64,000 nt of DNA from CAVTGO01 sp963734275 (GTDB taxonomy: Bacteria; Actinomycetota; UBA4738; HRBIN12). The notes under the pieces are model-generated. The model searched no databases, was not told the origin of the DNA, and saw nothing but the letters and a program-made list of their open reading frames with translations. The stretch is taken from assembly GCA_963734275.1 (NCBI GenBank), contig CAVTGO010000002.1, positions 124,001-188,000 of the forward strand, given 5' to 3'. This document shows positions 15,286-23,460 of this stretch, in pieces. Position numbers and translations under genes: made by a program. Numbering within the stretch: the first letter of the stretch is position 1; the number at the start of each line of letters is the position of its first letter.

Positions 15286-18200
15286 ATGAAACGGTGTCCG
15301 TCGTGCGGCGAGGAGAACGCGGACCGTGCGCGGTTCTGCCAGAACTGCGCCACCGCGCTCGGCGAGTCCGAGCCGTCCCAGGGCGAGGTCCGCAAGGTCG
15401 TCACGATCGTATTCGCCGACGTGACGGGCTCGACCTCGCTCGGCGAGCGGCTGGACCCGGAGGCGATGCGCCGGGTCATGGGCCGCTACTTCGACGAGAT
15501 GGCCGCGGTGATCGAGCGCCACGGCGGCACGGTCGAGAAGTTCATCGGCGACGCCGTGATGGCGGTCTTCGGCATCCCGCGCCTGCACGAAGACGACGCG
15601 CTGCGCGCCGTGCGCGCGGCCGCCGGGATGCGCGACGCCCTCGCCGCGATGAACGAGGACCTCGAGCGCGACCACGGCGTCGGCCTCGCGGCGCGGATCG
15701 GCGTGAACACCGGCGAGGTCGTCGCCGGCGACCCGACCGCCGGGCAGCGACTGGTGACCGGCGACGCGGTCAACGTGGCCGCGCGCCTCGAGCAGGCCGC
15801 CGAGCCCGGACAGGTGCTCCTCGGCGACTCGACGTTCCGGCTGGTGAAGGACGCCGTCGAGGTCGAGGCCGTCGAACCGCTCGCGCTGAAGGGCAAGGCC
15901 GAGCCCGTCCCCGCGTTCCGGCTCCTGGCCGTCCGCGAGGACACCGCCGGTCACGAGCGCCATCTGGACTCCCCGATGGTCGGGCGCCAGAAGGAACTCG
16001 AGATGCTCGAGCGCGCCCTGGAGCGGGTGGTGACCGAGCGCACCTCGCACCTGTTCACGCTCCTCGGGCCCGCAGGCGTCGGGAAGTCGCGCCTGGTCCA
16101 GGAGTTCCTCGTCGGGCCGGCGTCCTCGGCGGTCCTCCTCCGGGGCCGGTGCCTGTCCTACGGGGAGGGCATCACCTTCTACCCGCTGGCCGAAGTGGTG
16201 CAGGAGGCGGCCGGCGTGGAGCGATCCGACGACGTCGGCGTCGCCCGCGCGAAGCTCGCGAGGATCGCGGCCGGCGCCGACGATGCCGACCGGATCGTGG
16301 CGCTGGTCGCCGGCCTCCTCGCGTGGGGAGAGCCCGTCGCGGCCGAGGAGGCGTTCTGGGGCGTCCGCAAACTCCTCGAGCACCTCGCGCGCGACCGGGC
16401 GGTGGCCGTGGTGTTCGACGACATCCACTGGGCCGAGCCGACCTTCCTCGACCTGATCGAGCACCTCGCCGACTGGACGCGCGACGCCGCGCTCCTGCTC
16501 CTCTGCGTGGCGCGCCCGGAGCTTCTCGAGATCCGCTCGGGGTGGGCGGGCGGAAAGATGAACGCGAGCACGATCTTGCTGGAGCCGCTGGACGGCGAGG
16601 CGTCGTCGTCGCTGGTGGACAACCTCCTCGGCCGTGCCCAGATCCCGCCATCCGCCCGGGCCCGGATCCTCGAGGCGGCCGAGGGCAACCCGCTGTTCGT
16701 CGAGGAGATGCTCGCGATGCTGATCGACGACGGATTGCTGCGGTTCGAGGACGGCGCGTGGCGCGCGGTCGAGGACCTCGCGAACGTGACCGTTCCGCCG
16801 ACGATCCAGCTCCTGCTCGCGGCGCGCCTGGACCGGCTGGATGCGGAGGAGCGCGCAGTCATCGAGCGCGGCGCCGTTGAGGGCAAGGTCTTCCACACCG
16901 GAGCGGTCACGACGCTGGCCTCGGAAGCCCTGCGCCCCAACGTCCCGAGCCGTCTCCTCGCGTTGGCGCGCAAGGAGCTGATCCGGCCGGACCGGGCCGA
17001 CTTCGCCGGGGAGGACGCGTTCCGCTTCCGCCATCTGCTGATCCGCGACGCCGCCTACCAGGCGATGCCGAAGGAGCAGCGCGCCGACCTGCACGAACGC
17101 TTCGCGGGATGGCTCGAACACGCCGCGGGCGACCGCGTCACCGAGTACGAGGAGATCTTGGCCCACCACCTCGAGCAGGCATACCGGTACCGGCTGGAGC
17201 TCGGCCCGTCCGACGACCGGACCTCGGAGCTCGGCGCCGCCGCCGCGCGCCGGCATCGGTCTTCGGCGGATCGCGCGACCGAACGCGGCGAGTTCAGCGT
17301 GGCGCTCAATCACCTCGAGCGCTGCGTGGAGATGACCACCGAGAGCGACCGCGTGGCTGCGCGCATCGAGCTCGCCCGGACCTGCGGGGAGCTCAACCGC
17401 TTCCCCGAGAGCCTCGCGACCGCGGAGGAGGCGAAGCGCGAGGCGGGCCGACTCGGCGACGAGCGGTCGGTGCGGCTCGCCGACCTCGAGCGGGCGCGAG
17501 CGCGCGGCCAGGTCGACCCGAGCTTCACCACCGCCGAGGGGACCGAGATCGCGAGCTCCGCGCTCGCCTGGTTCGAGTCCGCCGGCGACGAGGTGGGCCA
17601 GGTCCGGGCGCTCGTGGCACTCAGCCGCTACGTCTTCTACGCCGGCCACTGCGCCGAGGCGCTCGCCATCACCGAGCGGCTCCTCGATCGCGCCTCGACG
17701 CTCCCATTCCACGAACGCGACGTCGTCGCCTCGGGCTTCTTCGTCTACAGCTACTTCGGACCGGGTCGCGTCGAGGACGGGTTCGACTTCTCCCGACGCG
17801 CCGAAGCCGTCCTCGGCGACTCCCTGGTCGGCCGGGCGCTCACGCGGACCCACCAGCTCGGCATCCTCGGGATGCAGGGGCGCGAGGAGGAGGCCCGTGC
17901 CGCCAAGACCGAGGCCGCGCGGCTGTGGGAGGAGCTCGGGAACCCGGACGACAGCATCACGATGAACCAGTTGCTCGGCGAGACGGAGTGGCGGCTGGGT
18001 CGGCTCGACCTCGCGGAGGCGAGCTTCCGGGAGTCCATCGCGGCGTTGGACGCGCTCGGCGAGACCGGGTTCAACTCGACGACCCATGGGTCGCTGGCGG
18101 TGCTGCTATGCGAGCAGGACCGCTTCGACGACGCCGCGCCCGTCGCCGAGCGGTGCCGAGAGCTGACGTCCGGGGACGACTTCGCCTCCCTCACGCTGTG

Positions 18201-18480
18201 GCACCAAGCCACGGCCAGGATCGCCTCGCACCGCGGGGAGCACGAGGCGGCGATCGAGCTCGCCGACGCGGCGATCGGCTTCGTCGACGACACCGACTAC
18301 CTCTGTTACAAGGGCGACGCGCACGTCACGCGGGCCATCGTGCTCGCGAACGCCGGGCGGATCGACGAAGCTCGCGCCGACCTCGAGCGGGCGCTGGCCT
18401 TCTTCGAGGCCAAGGGCGTCGTGCCGACCATCGCCCGCACCCGCGAACGCCTGGCGGAGCTGGACCGAGCCGAGAGCTAG
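15286..18480 (+). CDS. Zinc-ribbon / class III cyclase / AAA ATPase / TPR regulator
   Basis: 1064 residues. A zinc ribbon covers residues 4-23 (CPSCGEEN, FCQNC). The cyclase domain, about residues 36-215, has all catalytic blocks: FADVTGST, VEKFIGDAVMAVFG, GVNTGEVVAGD and GDAVNVAARLE. A P-loop ATPase follows with Walker A GPAGVGKSRL near residue 265 and Walker B AVVFDDIHWAEP near residue 375. From about residue 620 there are TPR-like helical repeats. It is probably a soluble cyclase controlled by the ATPase/TPR half. It is a paralogue of the gene at 1-2722 but keeps the Lys that the other has lost. The stop overlaps a convergent gene by four bases. Confidence 0.92.
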   Translation: MKRCPSCGEENADRARFCQNCATALGESEPSQGEVRKVVTIVFADVTGSTSLGERLDPEAMRRVMGRYFDEMAAVIERHGGTVEKFIGDAVMAVFGIPRLHEDDALRAVRAAAGMRDALAAMNEDLERDHGVGLAARIGVNTGEVVAGDPTAGQRLVTGDAVNVAARLEQAAEPGQVLLGDSTFRLVKDAVEVEAVEPLALKGKAEPVPAFRLLAVREDTAGHERHLDSPMVGRQKELEMLERALERVVTERTSHLFTLLGPAGVGKSRLVQEFLVGPASSAVLLRGRCLSYGEGITFYPLAEVVQEAAGVERSDDVGVARAKLARIAAGADDADRIVALVAGLLAWGEPVAAEEAFWGVRKLLEHLARDRAVAVVFDDIHWAEPTFLDLIEHLADWTRDAALLLLCVARPELLEIRSGWAGGKMNASTILLEPLDGEASSSLVDNLLGRAQIPPSARARILEAAEGNPLFVEEMLAMLIDDGLLRFEDGAWRAVEDLANVTVPPTIQLLLAARLDRLDAEERAVIERGAVEGKVFHTGAVTTLASEALRPNVPSRLLALARKELIRPDRADFAGEDAFRFRHLLIRDAAYQAMPKEQRADLHERFAGWLEHAAGDRVTEYEEILAHHLEQAYRYRLELGPSDDRTSELGAAAARRHRSSADRATERGEFSVALNHLERCVEMTTESDRVAARIELARTCGELNRFPESLATAEEAKREAGRLGDERSVRLADLERARARGQVDPSFTTAEGTEIASSALAWFESAGDEVGQVRALVALSRYVFYAGHCAEALAITERLLDRASTLPFHERDVVASGFFVYSYFGPGRVEDGFDFSRRAEAVLGDSLVGRALTRTHQLGILGMQGREEEARAAKTEAARLWEELGNPDDSITMNQLLGETEWRLGRLDLAEASFRESIAALDALGETGFNSTTHGSLAVLLCEQDRFDDAAPVAERCRELTSGDDFASLTLWHQATARIASHRGEHEAAIELADAAIGFVDDTDYLCYKGDAHVTRAIVLANAGRIDEARADLERALAFFEAKGVVPTIARTRERLAELDRAES

Positions 18481-19238
18481 ACGCCGTCCGGACGAGGCGG
18501 GAGCGCCTCGGGGTACAGGGACCGTGCGGCGCCCGGGATCCGCTCGACGAACGCTTCGAGCAACCCGAGCAGCTCCTCCAGCTCCCACGGCTGGACCTGG
18601 CTCCGGTACGCGAGGATCCAGCGTCCCTGGACCTCGAATCCGGGGGTCGGCGCCATCCCCAGCAGCCACTCGATCATCCTCGCGTCGATCACGGCGCTCG
18701 CGAACCTCGGCTCTTCGCACCGCACCTCGAACGCCCGGTTGAACGCGTCGGATTCGAAGCGCACGTCGGGCATCGCGAGGCGATCGGCGACCGCCGTGCG
18801 GAGCGTCTCGGGGCGGATGTCGAGCGAGGGCCAGCCGCCGGGGATCGCGGCGGCGGCACACGAGAAGCGCCGCACGTGCTTCTCGGTCTCCGAATACGCG
18901 TAGTCGAAGGCGCGGAGCTCGAGGCCGTGCCACGCTCCCCACAGGACGTTGTCCACGGCGCCGTAGGACAAGGCTGTGCGCCGCAGGAGCGCGAAGGGCT
19001 CATCGAGCGTGCCGAACGGGTCCCGTTCCGCGTACCGGAGCCCGAGCCGGCGGGCCTCGTCCTCCAAGGCGCGCTGCCGTGGACGGCCTCGGAGCCATCC
19101 CGCCCAGAAGAAGAAGCCCACGATCAGGCACGCAACGAGGACCCGGCCGAACAGCCGGAGGTCCCCGCTCGCCAGGGTCCCGAGGAGGACGAAGGCCGCG
19201 AGGCCGGCCAGGACCTTCGTCGCCGTCGAGCGCTGCAT
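18477..19238 (-). CDS. Membrane-anchored protein of unknown function
   Basis: 253 residues. Two membrane helices lie in residues 8-48 (VLAGLAAFVLLGTL and LVACLIVGFFFWAGWLRG), followed by a basic stretch and a soluble domain of about 200 residues predicted inside the cell. That domain contains ELRAFDYAYSETEKH and resembles the DUF3137-type arrangement, but I cannot assign a function. A GGAG site lies six bases before the ATG. It is convergent with the large cyclase gene. Confidence 0.7.
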   Translation of the reverse strand: MQRSTATKVLAGLAAFVLLGTLASGDLRLFGRVLVACLIVGFFFWAGWLRGRPRQRALEDEARRLGLRYAERDPFGTLDEPFALLRRTALSYGAVDNVLWGAWHGLELRAFDYAYSETEKHVRRFSCAAAAIPGGWPSLDIRPETLRTAVADRLAMPDVRFESDAFNRAFEVRCEEPRFASAVIDARMIEWLLGMAPTPGFEVQGRWILAYRSQVQPWELEELLGLLEAFVERIPGAARSLYPEALPPRPDGV

Positions 19239-19456
19239 CCCATCTCCATCGGCAGTCGGCCGGATCCACTCGAGCCTATCCCCCGCGCCCGTGGAGGCAC
19301 GGGGCTGGCGGCGGGGCCCACCGACCTGCTACCGTTGCTTCGAGGGCAACGATCGCGGTTTTTCAGCTACGAGCAGTTCCCTCACCCCGGCTGCTACGGC
19401 CGGCGCCGAAGGGCGGCACCACAGGCCCGGACGGCGACAGGAAGGAGGGATCGCAC

Positions 19457-19660
19457 GTGGCAACTGGAACCGTGAAGTGGTTCAGCCCCGAGAAGGGCTT
19501 CGGCTTCATCACTCCGGAGGACGGCAGCGCCGACGTGTTCGTGCATTTCAGCGCGATCACCGGCGAGGGCTACCGTAACCTCGAGGAGAACCAGCGGGTC
19601 GAATACGACGTGACCGACGGGCAGAAGGGCCCGCAGGCCGCGAACGTCCGCCCCGCCTAA
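19457..19660 (+). CDS. cspA: Cold-shock protein
   Basis: 67 residues, the usual length of a single cold-shock domain. RNP1 is KGFGFITPE and RNP2 is DVFVHFSAI; the opening VATGTVKWF is diagnostic. It binds single-stranded RNA and DNA as an RNA chaperone. The GTG start at 19457 follows a strong AGGAAGGAGG site at 19438-19448. The leader of up to about 200 bases holds a small hairpin at 19333-19351 (CGTTGC/GCAACG) followed by five T; it may fold in the mRNA. A strong hairpin lies just after the stop. Confidence 0.96.
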   Translation: MATGTVKWFSPEKGFGFITPEDGSADVFVHFSAITGEGYRNLEENQRVEYDVTDGQKGPQAANVRPA

Positions 19661-19680
19661 CGTCTCCGGACGTTTCGGAC

Positions 19681-19707
19681 AGAGCCCGGCGCAACGCGCC
19701 GGGCTCT
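19681..19707 (+). terminator. Rho-independent-like hairpin after cspA
   Basis: A perfect 12-base stem (AGAGCCCGGCGC / GCGCCGGGCTCT) with a three-base loop, 20 bases after the cspA stop. It is followed by only a weak T tract. Confidence 0.75.
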
Positions 19708-19779
19708 TCCCGTTCCTGGAGCGGCTCACCCCGGCGTTCGGCTAGCGTTGGCACTGAACGCTCGACGAGAGGGGCCGCG

Positions 19780-20244
19780 GTGCTCGCACTCACCACCTAC
19801 ACGTTCCTGAAGTTCCTCCACGTGCTGCTTGCGGTGATCGCGGTTGGGTTCAACGCCTCGTACGCCATCTGGCTCGCGCGTGCACAGAAGGAACCCGAGC
19901 ACGTGGGGTTCGCCCTGAAGGGCGTGAAGGTCCTCGACGATCGGTTCGCGAACCCCGCGTACGGGCTCCTGCTCGTGACCGGGCTTGCGATGGTGTGGGT
20001 GGGCGACCTCGACCTCACGACCTTCTGGCTCGCGGCGGGCCTCGTGCTCTACGTGATCGCCGTCCTCGTCGGCCTGCTGCTCTACACGCCGACGCTCCGC
20101 AACCAGATCCGCGTGTTGGAGGAGTCCGGGTCGGCGTCGCCCGAGCTCGCCGCCCTCTCGAAACGGGGAACGCTGATCGGCGTGCTCCTCGCGGTGGACG
20201 TGATCGTGATCGTCTTCCTGATGGTCACGAAGCCGACGCCGTAG
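19780..20244 (+). CDS. DUF2269-family integral membrane protein
   Basis: 154 residues with four membrane helices: residues 8-30, 62-75, 78-104 and 128-150. The pattern FLKFLHVLLAVIAVGFNASY, followed by a loop with FANPAYGLLLVTGLAMVW, fits the DUF2269 family, whose role is unknown. The GTG start at 19780 follows GAGAGGGG; a possible -10 TAGCGT lies about 30 bases further up, so this transcript has a leader. Confidence 0.75.
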   Translation: MLALTTYTFLKFLHVLLAVIAVGFNASYAIWLARAQKEPEHVGFALKGVKVLDDRFANPAYGLLLVTGLAMVWVGDLDLTTFWLAAGLVLYVIAVLVGLLLYTPTLRNQIRVLEESGSASPELAALSKRGTLIGVLLAVDVIVIVFLMVTKPTP

Positions 20245-20300
20245 CCGGGAGCCTCGCGGTCCCCCTCGGAGACTCGAGGCCTGCGCGTGCGCGCCTCGCC

Positions 20301-20969
20301 TCAGCGCAACGACGCGAGCGTCGGTCGCTCGTGGGCCGGGGCAGCGAGCCAGCGCTCGAGCGCGAGGCGCACCACCGGCCACTCCTCGTCGATCACCGAG
20401 AACCACGCCGTATCGCGGTTGCGGCCCTTCACGATCATGTGCCGGCGGAACACCCCCTCGAAGGAGAACCCCAGCCTGAGCGCGGCGGCGCGTGAACGGG
20501 CGTTCAGCGCGTCGCACTTCCACTCCACGCGGCGATAGCCCCATACGTCGAACGCCTCGCGCATCATCAGGTAGGCGACCTCCGTGTTCGCCTCGGTCCG
20601 CTGTGCCGACGGCGCGTACCAGATGTGGCCGAGCTCGATCCGGCGCATCGCCGTGTCGATGCTCAGGAAGCTCACGACGCCGACCGGATCGCCGGCGGGT
20701 GTGACGACGCTGAGGAACAGCGGGTCATCCGACGGCTCGATCGACGCGAGCCACGCCCTCATCTGCTCGGCGTCCGCGAAGGGACCGTATCCGAGGTACG
20801 TCCACATGCGGGCGGCCTCGATACTGCCGTCGTGCGAGGCGCGCCACAGCGGCTCGGCGTGCGCAGCGGCGTCGAGGGGAACGAGCGAGACGTACCGCCC
20901 CTCGAGCGGTTCGCGTCCGGGTGAGCGCGCCGACCGGTCTTCGACGGGGTCGCCGACGGGGAGCTCCAT
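20301..20969 (-). CDS. GNAT acetyltransferase (RimJ/RimL type)
   Basis: 222 residues with the RimJ/RimL-like GNAT fold. Residues 20-40 are LEGRYVSLVPLDAAAHAEPL, followed by GVVSFLSIDTAMRRIELGHI, RTEANTEVAYLMMREAFD (acetyl-CoA region) and WKCDALNARSRAAALRLGFS. These enzymes acetylate N-termini or small molecules with acetyl-CoA; the substrate is not evident. The ATG at 20969 is chosen as the first residue consistent with the family. It is divergent from the DUF4287 gene. Confidence 0.85.
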   Translation of the reverse strand: MELPVGDPVEDRSARSPGREPLEGRYVSLVPLDAAAHAEPLWRASHDGSIEAARMWTYLGYGPFADAEQMRAWLASIEPSDDPLFLSVVTPAGDPVGVVSFLSIDTAMRRIELGHIWYAPSAQRTEANTEVAYLMMREAFDVWGYRRVEWKCDALNARSRAAALRLGFSFEGVFRRHMIVKGRNRDTAWFSVIDEEWPVVRLALERWLAAPAHERPTLASLR

Positions 20970-21114
20970 CCGGCGAGCATCCCAGGTCGCGCGGGCGCCG
21001 CGACCCGTGCGATACTGGAGGTTCCGGCGCTCCCCGCGCCGAACCCGCGACCCGGTGCCCACGCGACCGGCTCGAGCGGGCAAAGGGGCTCCGCCTCGGG
21101 GGCAACGGTCAGCC

Positions 21115-21158
21115 ACGACCCGTGGGTGACGGCCGAGGGAGCGTGGGTCCCGGGTCGT
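21115..21158 (+). other. Inverted repeat in the leader of the DUF4287 gene
   Basis: ACGACCCG at 21115-21122 and CGGGTCGT at 21151-21158 can pair as an 8-base stem, ending 13 bases before the GAGGAG ribosome binding site region of the gene at 21180. The rest of the 210-base gap is very GC-rich; I recognise no known riboswitch. Confidence 0.35.
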
Positions 21159-21179
21159 CGTCCGCGAGGAGTGAGACGG

Positions 21180-21833
21180 ATGACCGAGGACAAGGCCCGC
21201 AAGCGTCAGATCCGCGCTCGGATGGCCAAGACCGGCGAGCGCTACACCGCCGCCCGCGCAAACGTCGTCACGGCGAAGCTCCCGCCCCGCGTCGCCGACC
21301 CCGGGTCCTCGGACGCGTCGGTCCGCAAGGGCTCGGGCAAGACGTGGGACGAGTGGTTCCGCATCCTGGACGCTTGGAACGGAACGGACCACACGCACGG
21401 GGAGATCGCGCGGCACCTGCACGAGGAGCTGGGCGTCCCGGGGTGGTGGTCGCAGACCGTGACGGTCGGGTACGAGCGCGCACGCGGGATGCGCGCCGTC
21501 GGCCAGAACTCAAACGGCTTCTGCGTGTACGCGTCGAAGACCGTCGCGGTCGATGTCGACCGGTTGCACCGGGCCTTCGCGGACGCCCGTCAGCGCAGCC
21601 GGTGGCTTGACACCGGCACGCTCCGCGTCCGGACCTCCGAGCCCGGTCGCTCCGCGCGATTCGACTTCCAGGACGGTAGCTCGCGCCTGGTGGCGTGGTT
21701 CGAGGCGAAGGGGCCGGGGAAGTCGACCGTGCATCTCCAACACGAACGCCTCGCCGGTTCGACGGAGGTGGGGCGGCTCCGGGCGTTCTGGAAGGAGCGC
21801 CTCGGGAGGCTCGCCGCCATGCTCACGGGATAG
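21180..21833 (+). CDS. DUF4287 domain protein with SRPBCC-like C-terminus
   Basis: 217 residues. The middle part (about residues 50-115) is a DUF4287 domain: GKTWDEWFRILDAWNGTDHT, then HGEIARHLHEEL and WWSQTVTVGYERARG. The C-terminal 95 residues look like an SRPBCC/START lipid-binding-like fold (VDVDRLHRAFADARQRSRWL, ARFDFQDGSSRLVAWFEAKG). The function is unknown; no signal or membrane segment. The ATG at 21180 is chosen because GAGGAG lies 8 bases before it. Confidence 0.8.
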   Translation: MTEDKARKRQIRARMAKTGERYTAARANVVTAKLPPRVADPGSSDASVRKGSGKTWDEWFRILDAWNGTDHTHGEIARHLHEELGVPGWWSQTVTVGYERARGMRAVGQNSNGFCVYASKTVAVDVDRLHRAFADARQRSRWLDTGTLRVRTSEPGRSARFDFQDGSSRLVAWFEAKGPGKSTVHLQHERLAGSTEVGRLRAFWKERLGRLAAMLTG

Positions 21834-21839
21834 CGCGGC

Positions 21840-21845
21840 TATCCT
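21840..21845 (+). promoter_or_regulatory. -10 box of the PAC2 gene (leaderless)
   Basis: TATCCT, six bases before the GTG at 21852. Confidence 0.5.
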
Positions 21846-21851
21846 TCGAGC

Positions 21852-22718
21852 GTGCCTCTGTACACGCTCGTCGAGCCCTCGGAACCACTCGTCGCCCCGG
21901 TGATCGTCGCCGCGCTGGACGGCTGGATCGACGCCGCGAGCGCGTCCACGTCGGCCGCGGGCAGGCTCGCGGAAGACGCGGACACGCTGGCATCGTTCGA
22001 CGACGACCTGCTCTTCGACTTCCGTTCGCGCCGGCCGATCCTCGACGTCGTGGACGGCACGCTCAACGAGCTCACCTGGCCCGAGCTCACCCTGGCACGG
22101 ATCCCGATCGGCGGTCGCGACGTGCTGGTACTCACGGGTGCTGAGCCGGATTTCCGGTGGCGCGAGCTCGGGCGCGACGTGGCCGAGCTCGCGCTCCGAC
22201 TCGGCGTCGTCGAGTGGGTGAGCCTCGGCGCGATCCCCGCCGCCGTGCCCCACACGCGGCCTGTTCCGATCCTGGCGACGGCGTCGAACTCCGGCCTGCT
22301 CCGCGGTGGCGAACAGCAGGGGCCCGACGGGCTGTTGCGCGTCCCCGCCGCCGCGCTGTCGACGATCGAGCTCGCGGTGACGGGCAGCGGCATCCCGGCC
22401 GTCGGCTTCTTCGCACAGGTGCCGCACTATCTCGGCGGGCCCTACGCCTCAGCCACGATCGCGCTGCTCGAGCACACGGGGCGCCATCTCGGCGTCGAGA
22501 TCCCGCTCGGCGACCTGCCGGACGAGGCGATGGCGCAGCGCGAGCGGCTCGACGCTGCCGTCTCTGCGGACGAGGACTCGACCGACTACCTCTCGCGCCT
22601 CGAGTCCGTCGTGGACAACCAGGAGATGCGGAGCCCCGGCGACCTCGTGAGCGAGATCGAGCGCTTCCTGCAGCAGGGGGGCGACGCCGGGACCTCACCG
22701 CCTCCGCTGGACGGCTGA
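21852..22718 (+). CDS. PAC2-family protein (proteasome-assembly-chaperone-like)
   Basis: 288 residues. The start PVIVAALDGWIDAASASTSA is the typical PAC2 opening, followed by LFDFRSRRPILDVVDG, WVSLGAIPAAVPHTRPVPIL and VPHYLGGPYASATIALLEHT. In actinobacteria such proteins accompany the Pup-proteasome lineage and are thought to aid protein assembly, but the function is unproven. The GTG start has a -10 box six bases upstream. The next gene follows after 21 bases but has its own -10 box. Confidence 0.85.
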   Translation: MPLYTLVEPSEPLVAPVIVAALDGWIDAASASTSAAGRLAEDADTLASFDDDLLFDFRSRRPILDVVDGTLNELTWPELTLARIPIGGRDVLVLTGAEPDFRWRELGRDVAELALRLGVVEWVSLGAIPAAVPHTRPVPILATASNSGLLRGGEQQGPDGLLRVPAAALSTIELAVTGSGIPAVGFFAQVPHYLGGPYASATIALLEHTGRHLGVEIPLGDLPDEAMAQRERLDAAVSADEDSTDYLSRLESVVDNQEMRSPGDLVSEIERFLQQGGDAGTSPPPLDG

Positions 22719-22727
22719 ACCGCCCGG

Positions 22728-22733
22728 TACCAT
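22728..22733 (+). promoter_or_regulatory. -10 box of the PPOX gene (leaderless)
   Basis: TACCAT, six bases before the GTG at 22740. Confidence 0.5.
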
Positions 22734-22739
22734 CGGCGC

Positions 22740-23390
22740 GTGACCATCGAAGCCCCCTCCGAACGCACGCGGGTCCGTCGCCTCCCCGAGCGCGGGGTCT
22801 ACGATCCCGAGACGATCCACGCGATCTTGGACGAGGCGCTGATCTGCCACGTCGCGTACGTGCAGGATGGCTCGCCGCGTGTGATCCCCACGATCCACGC
22901 GCGCATCGGCGACACGCTGTATATCCACGGATCGAACGCCAGCCGGACACTGCGCGCGTCGAAGGCCGGCGCCGACGTCGCGATCGGCGTGACCTTGCTC
23001 GACGGCCTCGTGATGGCTCGCAGCGCGTTCCATCACTCGATGAACTACCGCTCGGTCGTGGTGTTCGGGCACGCTCGCGACGTGACGGATCCGGACGAGA
23101 AATGGGCGGCGCAGCGCGCCCTCGTGGAGCACGTCGCGCGCGGGCGCGCGTCCGAGGCACGGATGCCCAACGAGGGCGAGCTGAAGCAGACGACGATCCT
23201 CGCGATCCCGATCGCGGAGGCCTCGGCCAAGGTCCGCACCGGACCGCCGAAGGACGAGCCGGCGGACCTCGAGCTCGACGTCTGGGCCGGCGTGCTCCCT
23301 CTCCACCTCGTGCCCGGCGACCCCGAACCCGACCCGCAGCTGAAACCGGGACTCGAGCCACCGCCGTCCCTCGCCGATTACCACCGGTAA
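22740..23390 (+). CDS. Pyridoxamine 5'-phosphate oxidase family flavoprotein
   Basis: 216 residues with a split beta-barrel FMN/F420-binding fold: LDEALICHVAYVQDGSPRVI, TIHARIGDTLYIHGSNASRT and MNYRSVVVFGHARDV. The family is broad; this subgroup is annotated as PPOX-class flavin-dependent proteins of unknown substrate rather than true PdxH, since the PdxH C-terminal signature is absent. It is cytoplasmic, with no signal peptide. Confidence 0.85.
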   Translation: MTIEAPSERTRVRRLPERGVYDPETIHAILDEALICHVAYVQDGSPRVIPTIHARIGDTLYIHGSNASRTLRASKAGADVAIGVTLLDGLVMARSAFHHSMNYRSVVVFGHARDVTDPDEKWAAQRALVEHVARGRASEARMPNEGELKQTTILAIPIAEASAKVRTGPPKDEPADLELDVWAGVLPLHLVPGDPEPDPQLKPGLEPPPSLADYHR

Positions 23391-23460
23391 GGAACCGCTC
23401 GCCCGGCCGGCCGCACGCGGGCGTAGTGTGCGCGGCAGGGCGACCCGCGGAGGTATGCGG

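Noticed and set aside
15271..18087. A 938-codon open frame on the minus strand
   Set aside because: It is antisense to the 1064-residue cyclase/ATPase, which has all its motifs; no recognisable protein.
17109..19475. A 788-codon plus-strand frame reaching to the cspA region
   Set aside because: It is out of frame with the cyclase/ATPase gene and antisense to the membrane protein gene; Arg-rich shadow.
20970..21179. Possible riboswitch (cobalamin, c-di-AMP or SAM type) before the DUF4287 gene
   Set aside because: Some short stretches look suggestive, but I could not match the conserved core of any class. Kept only as an unassigned stem.
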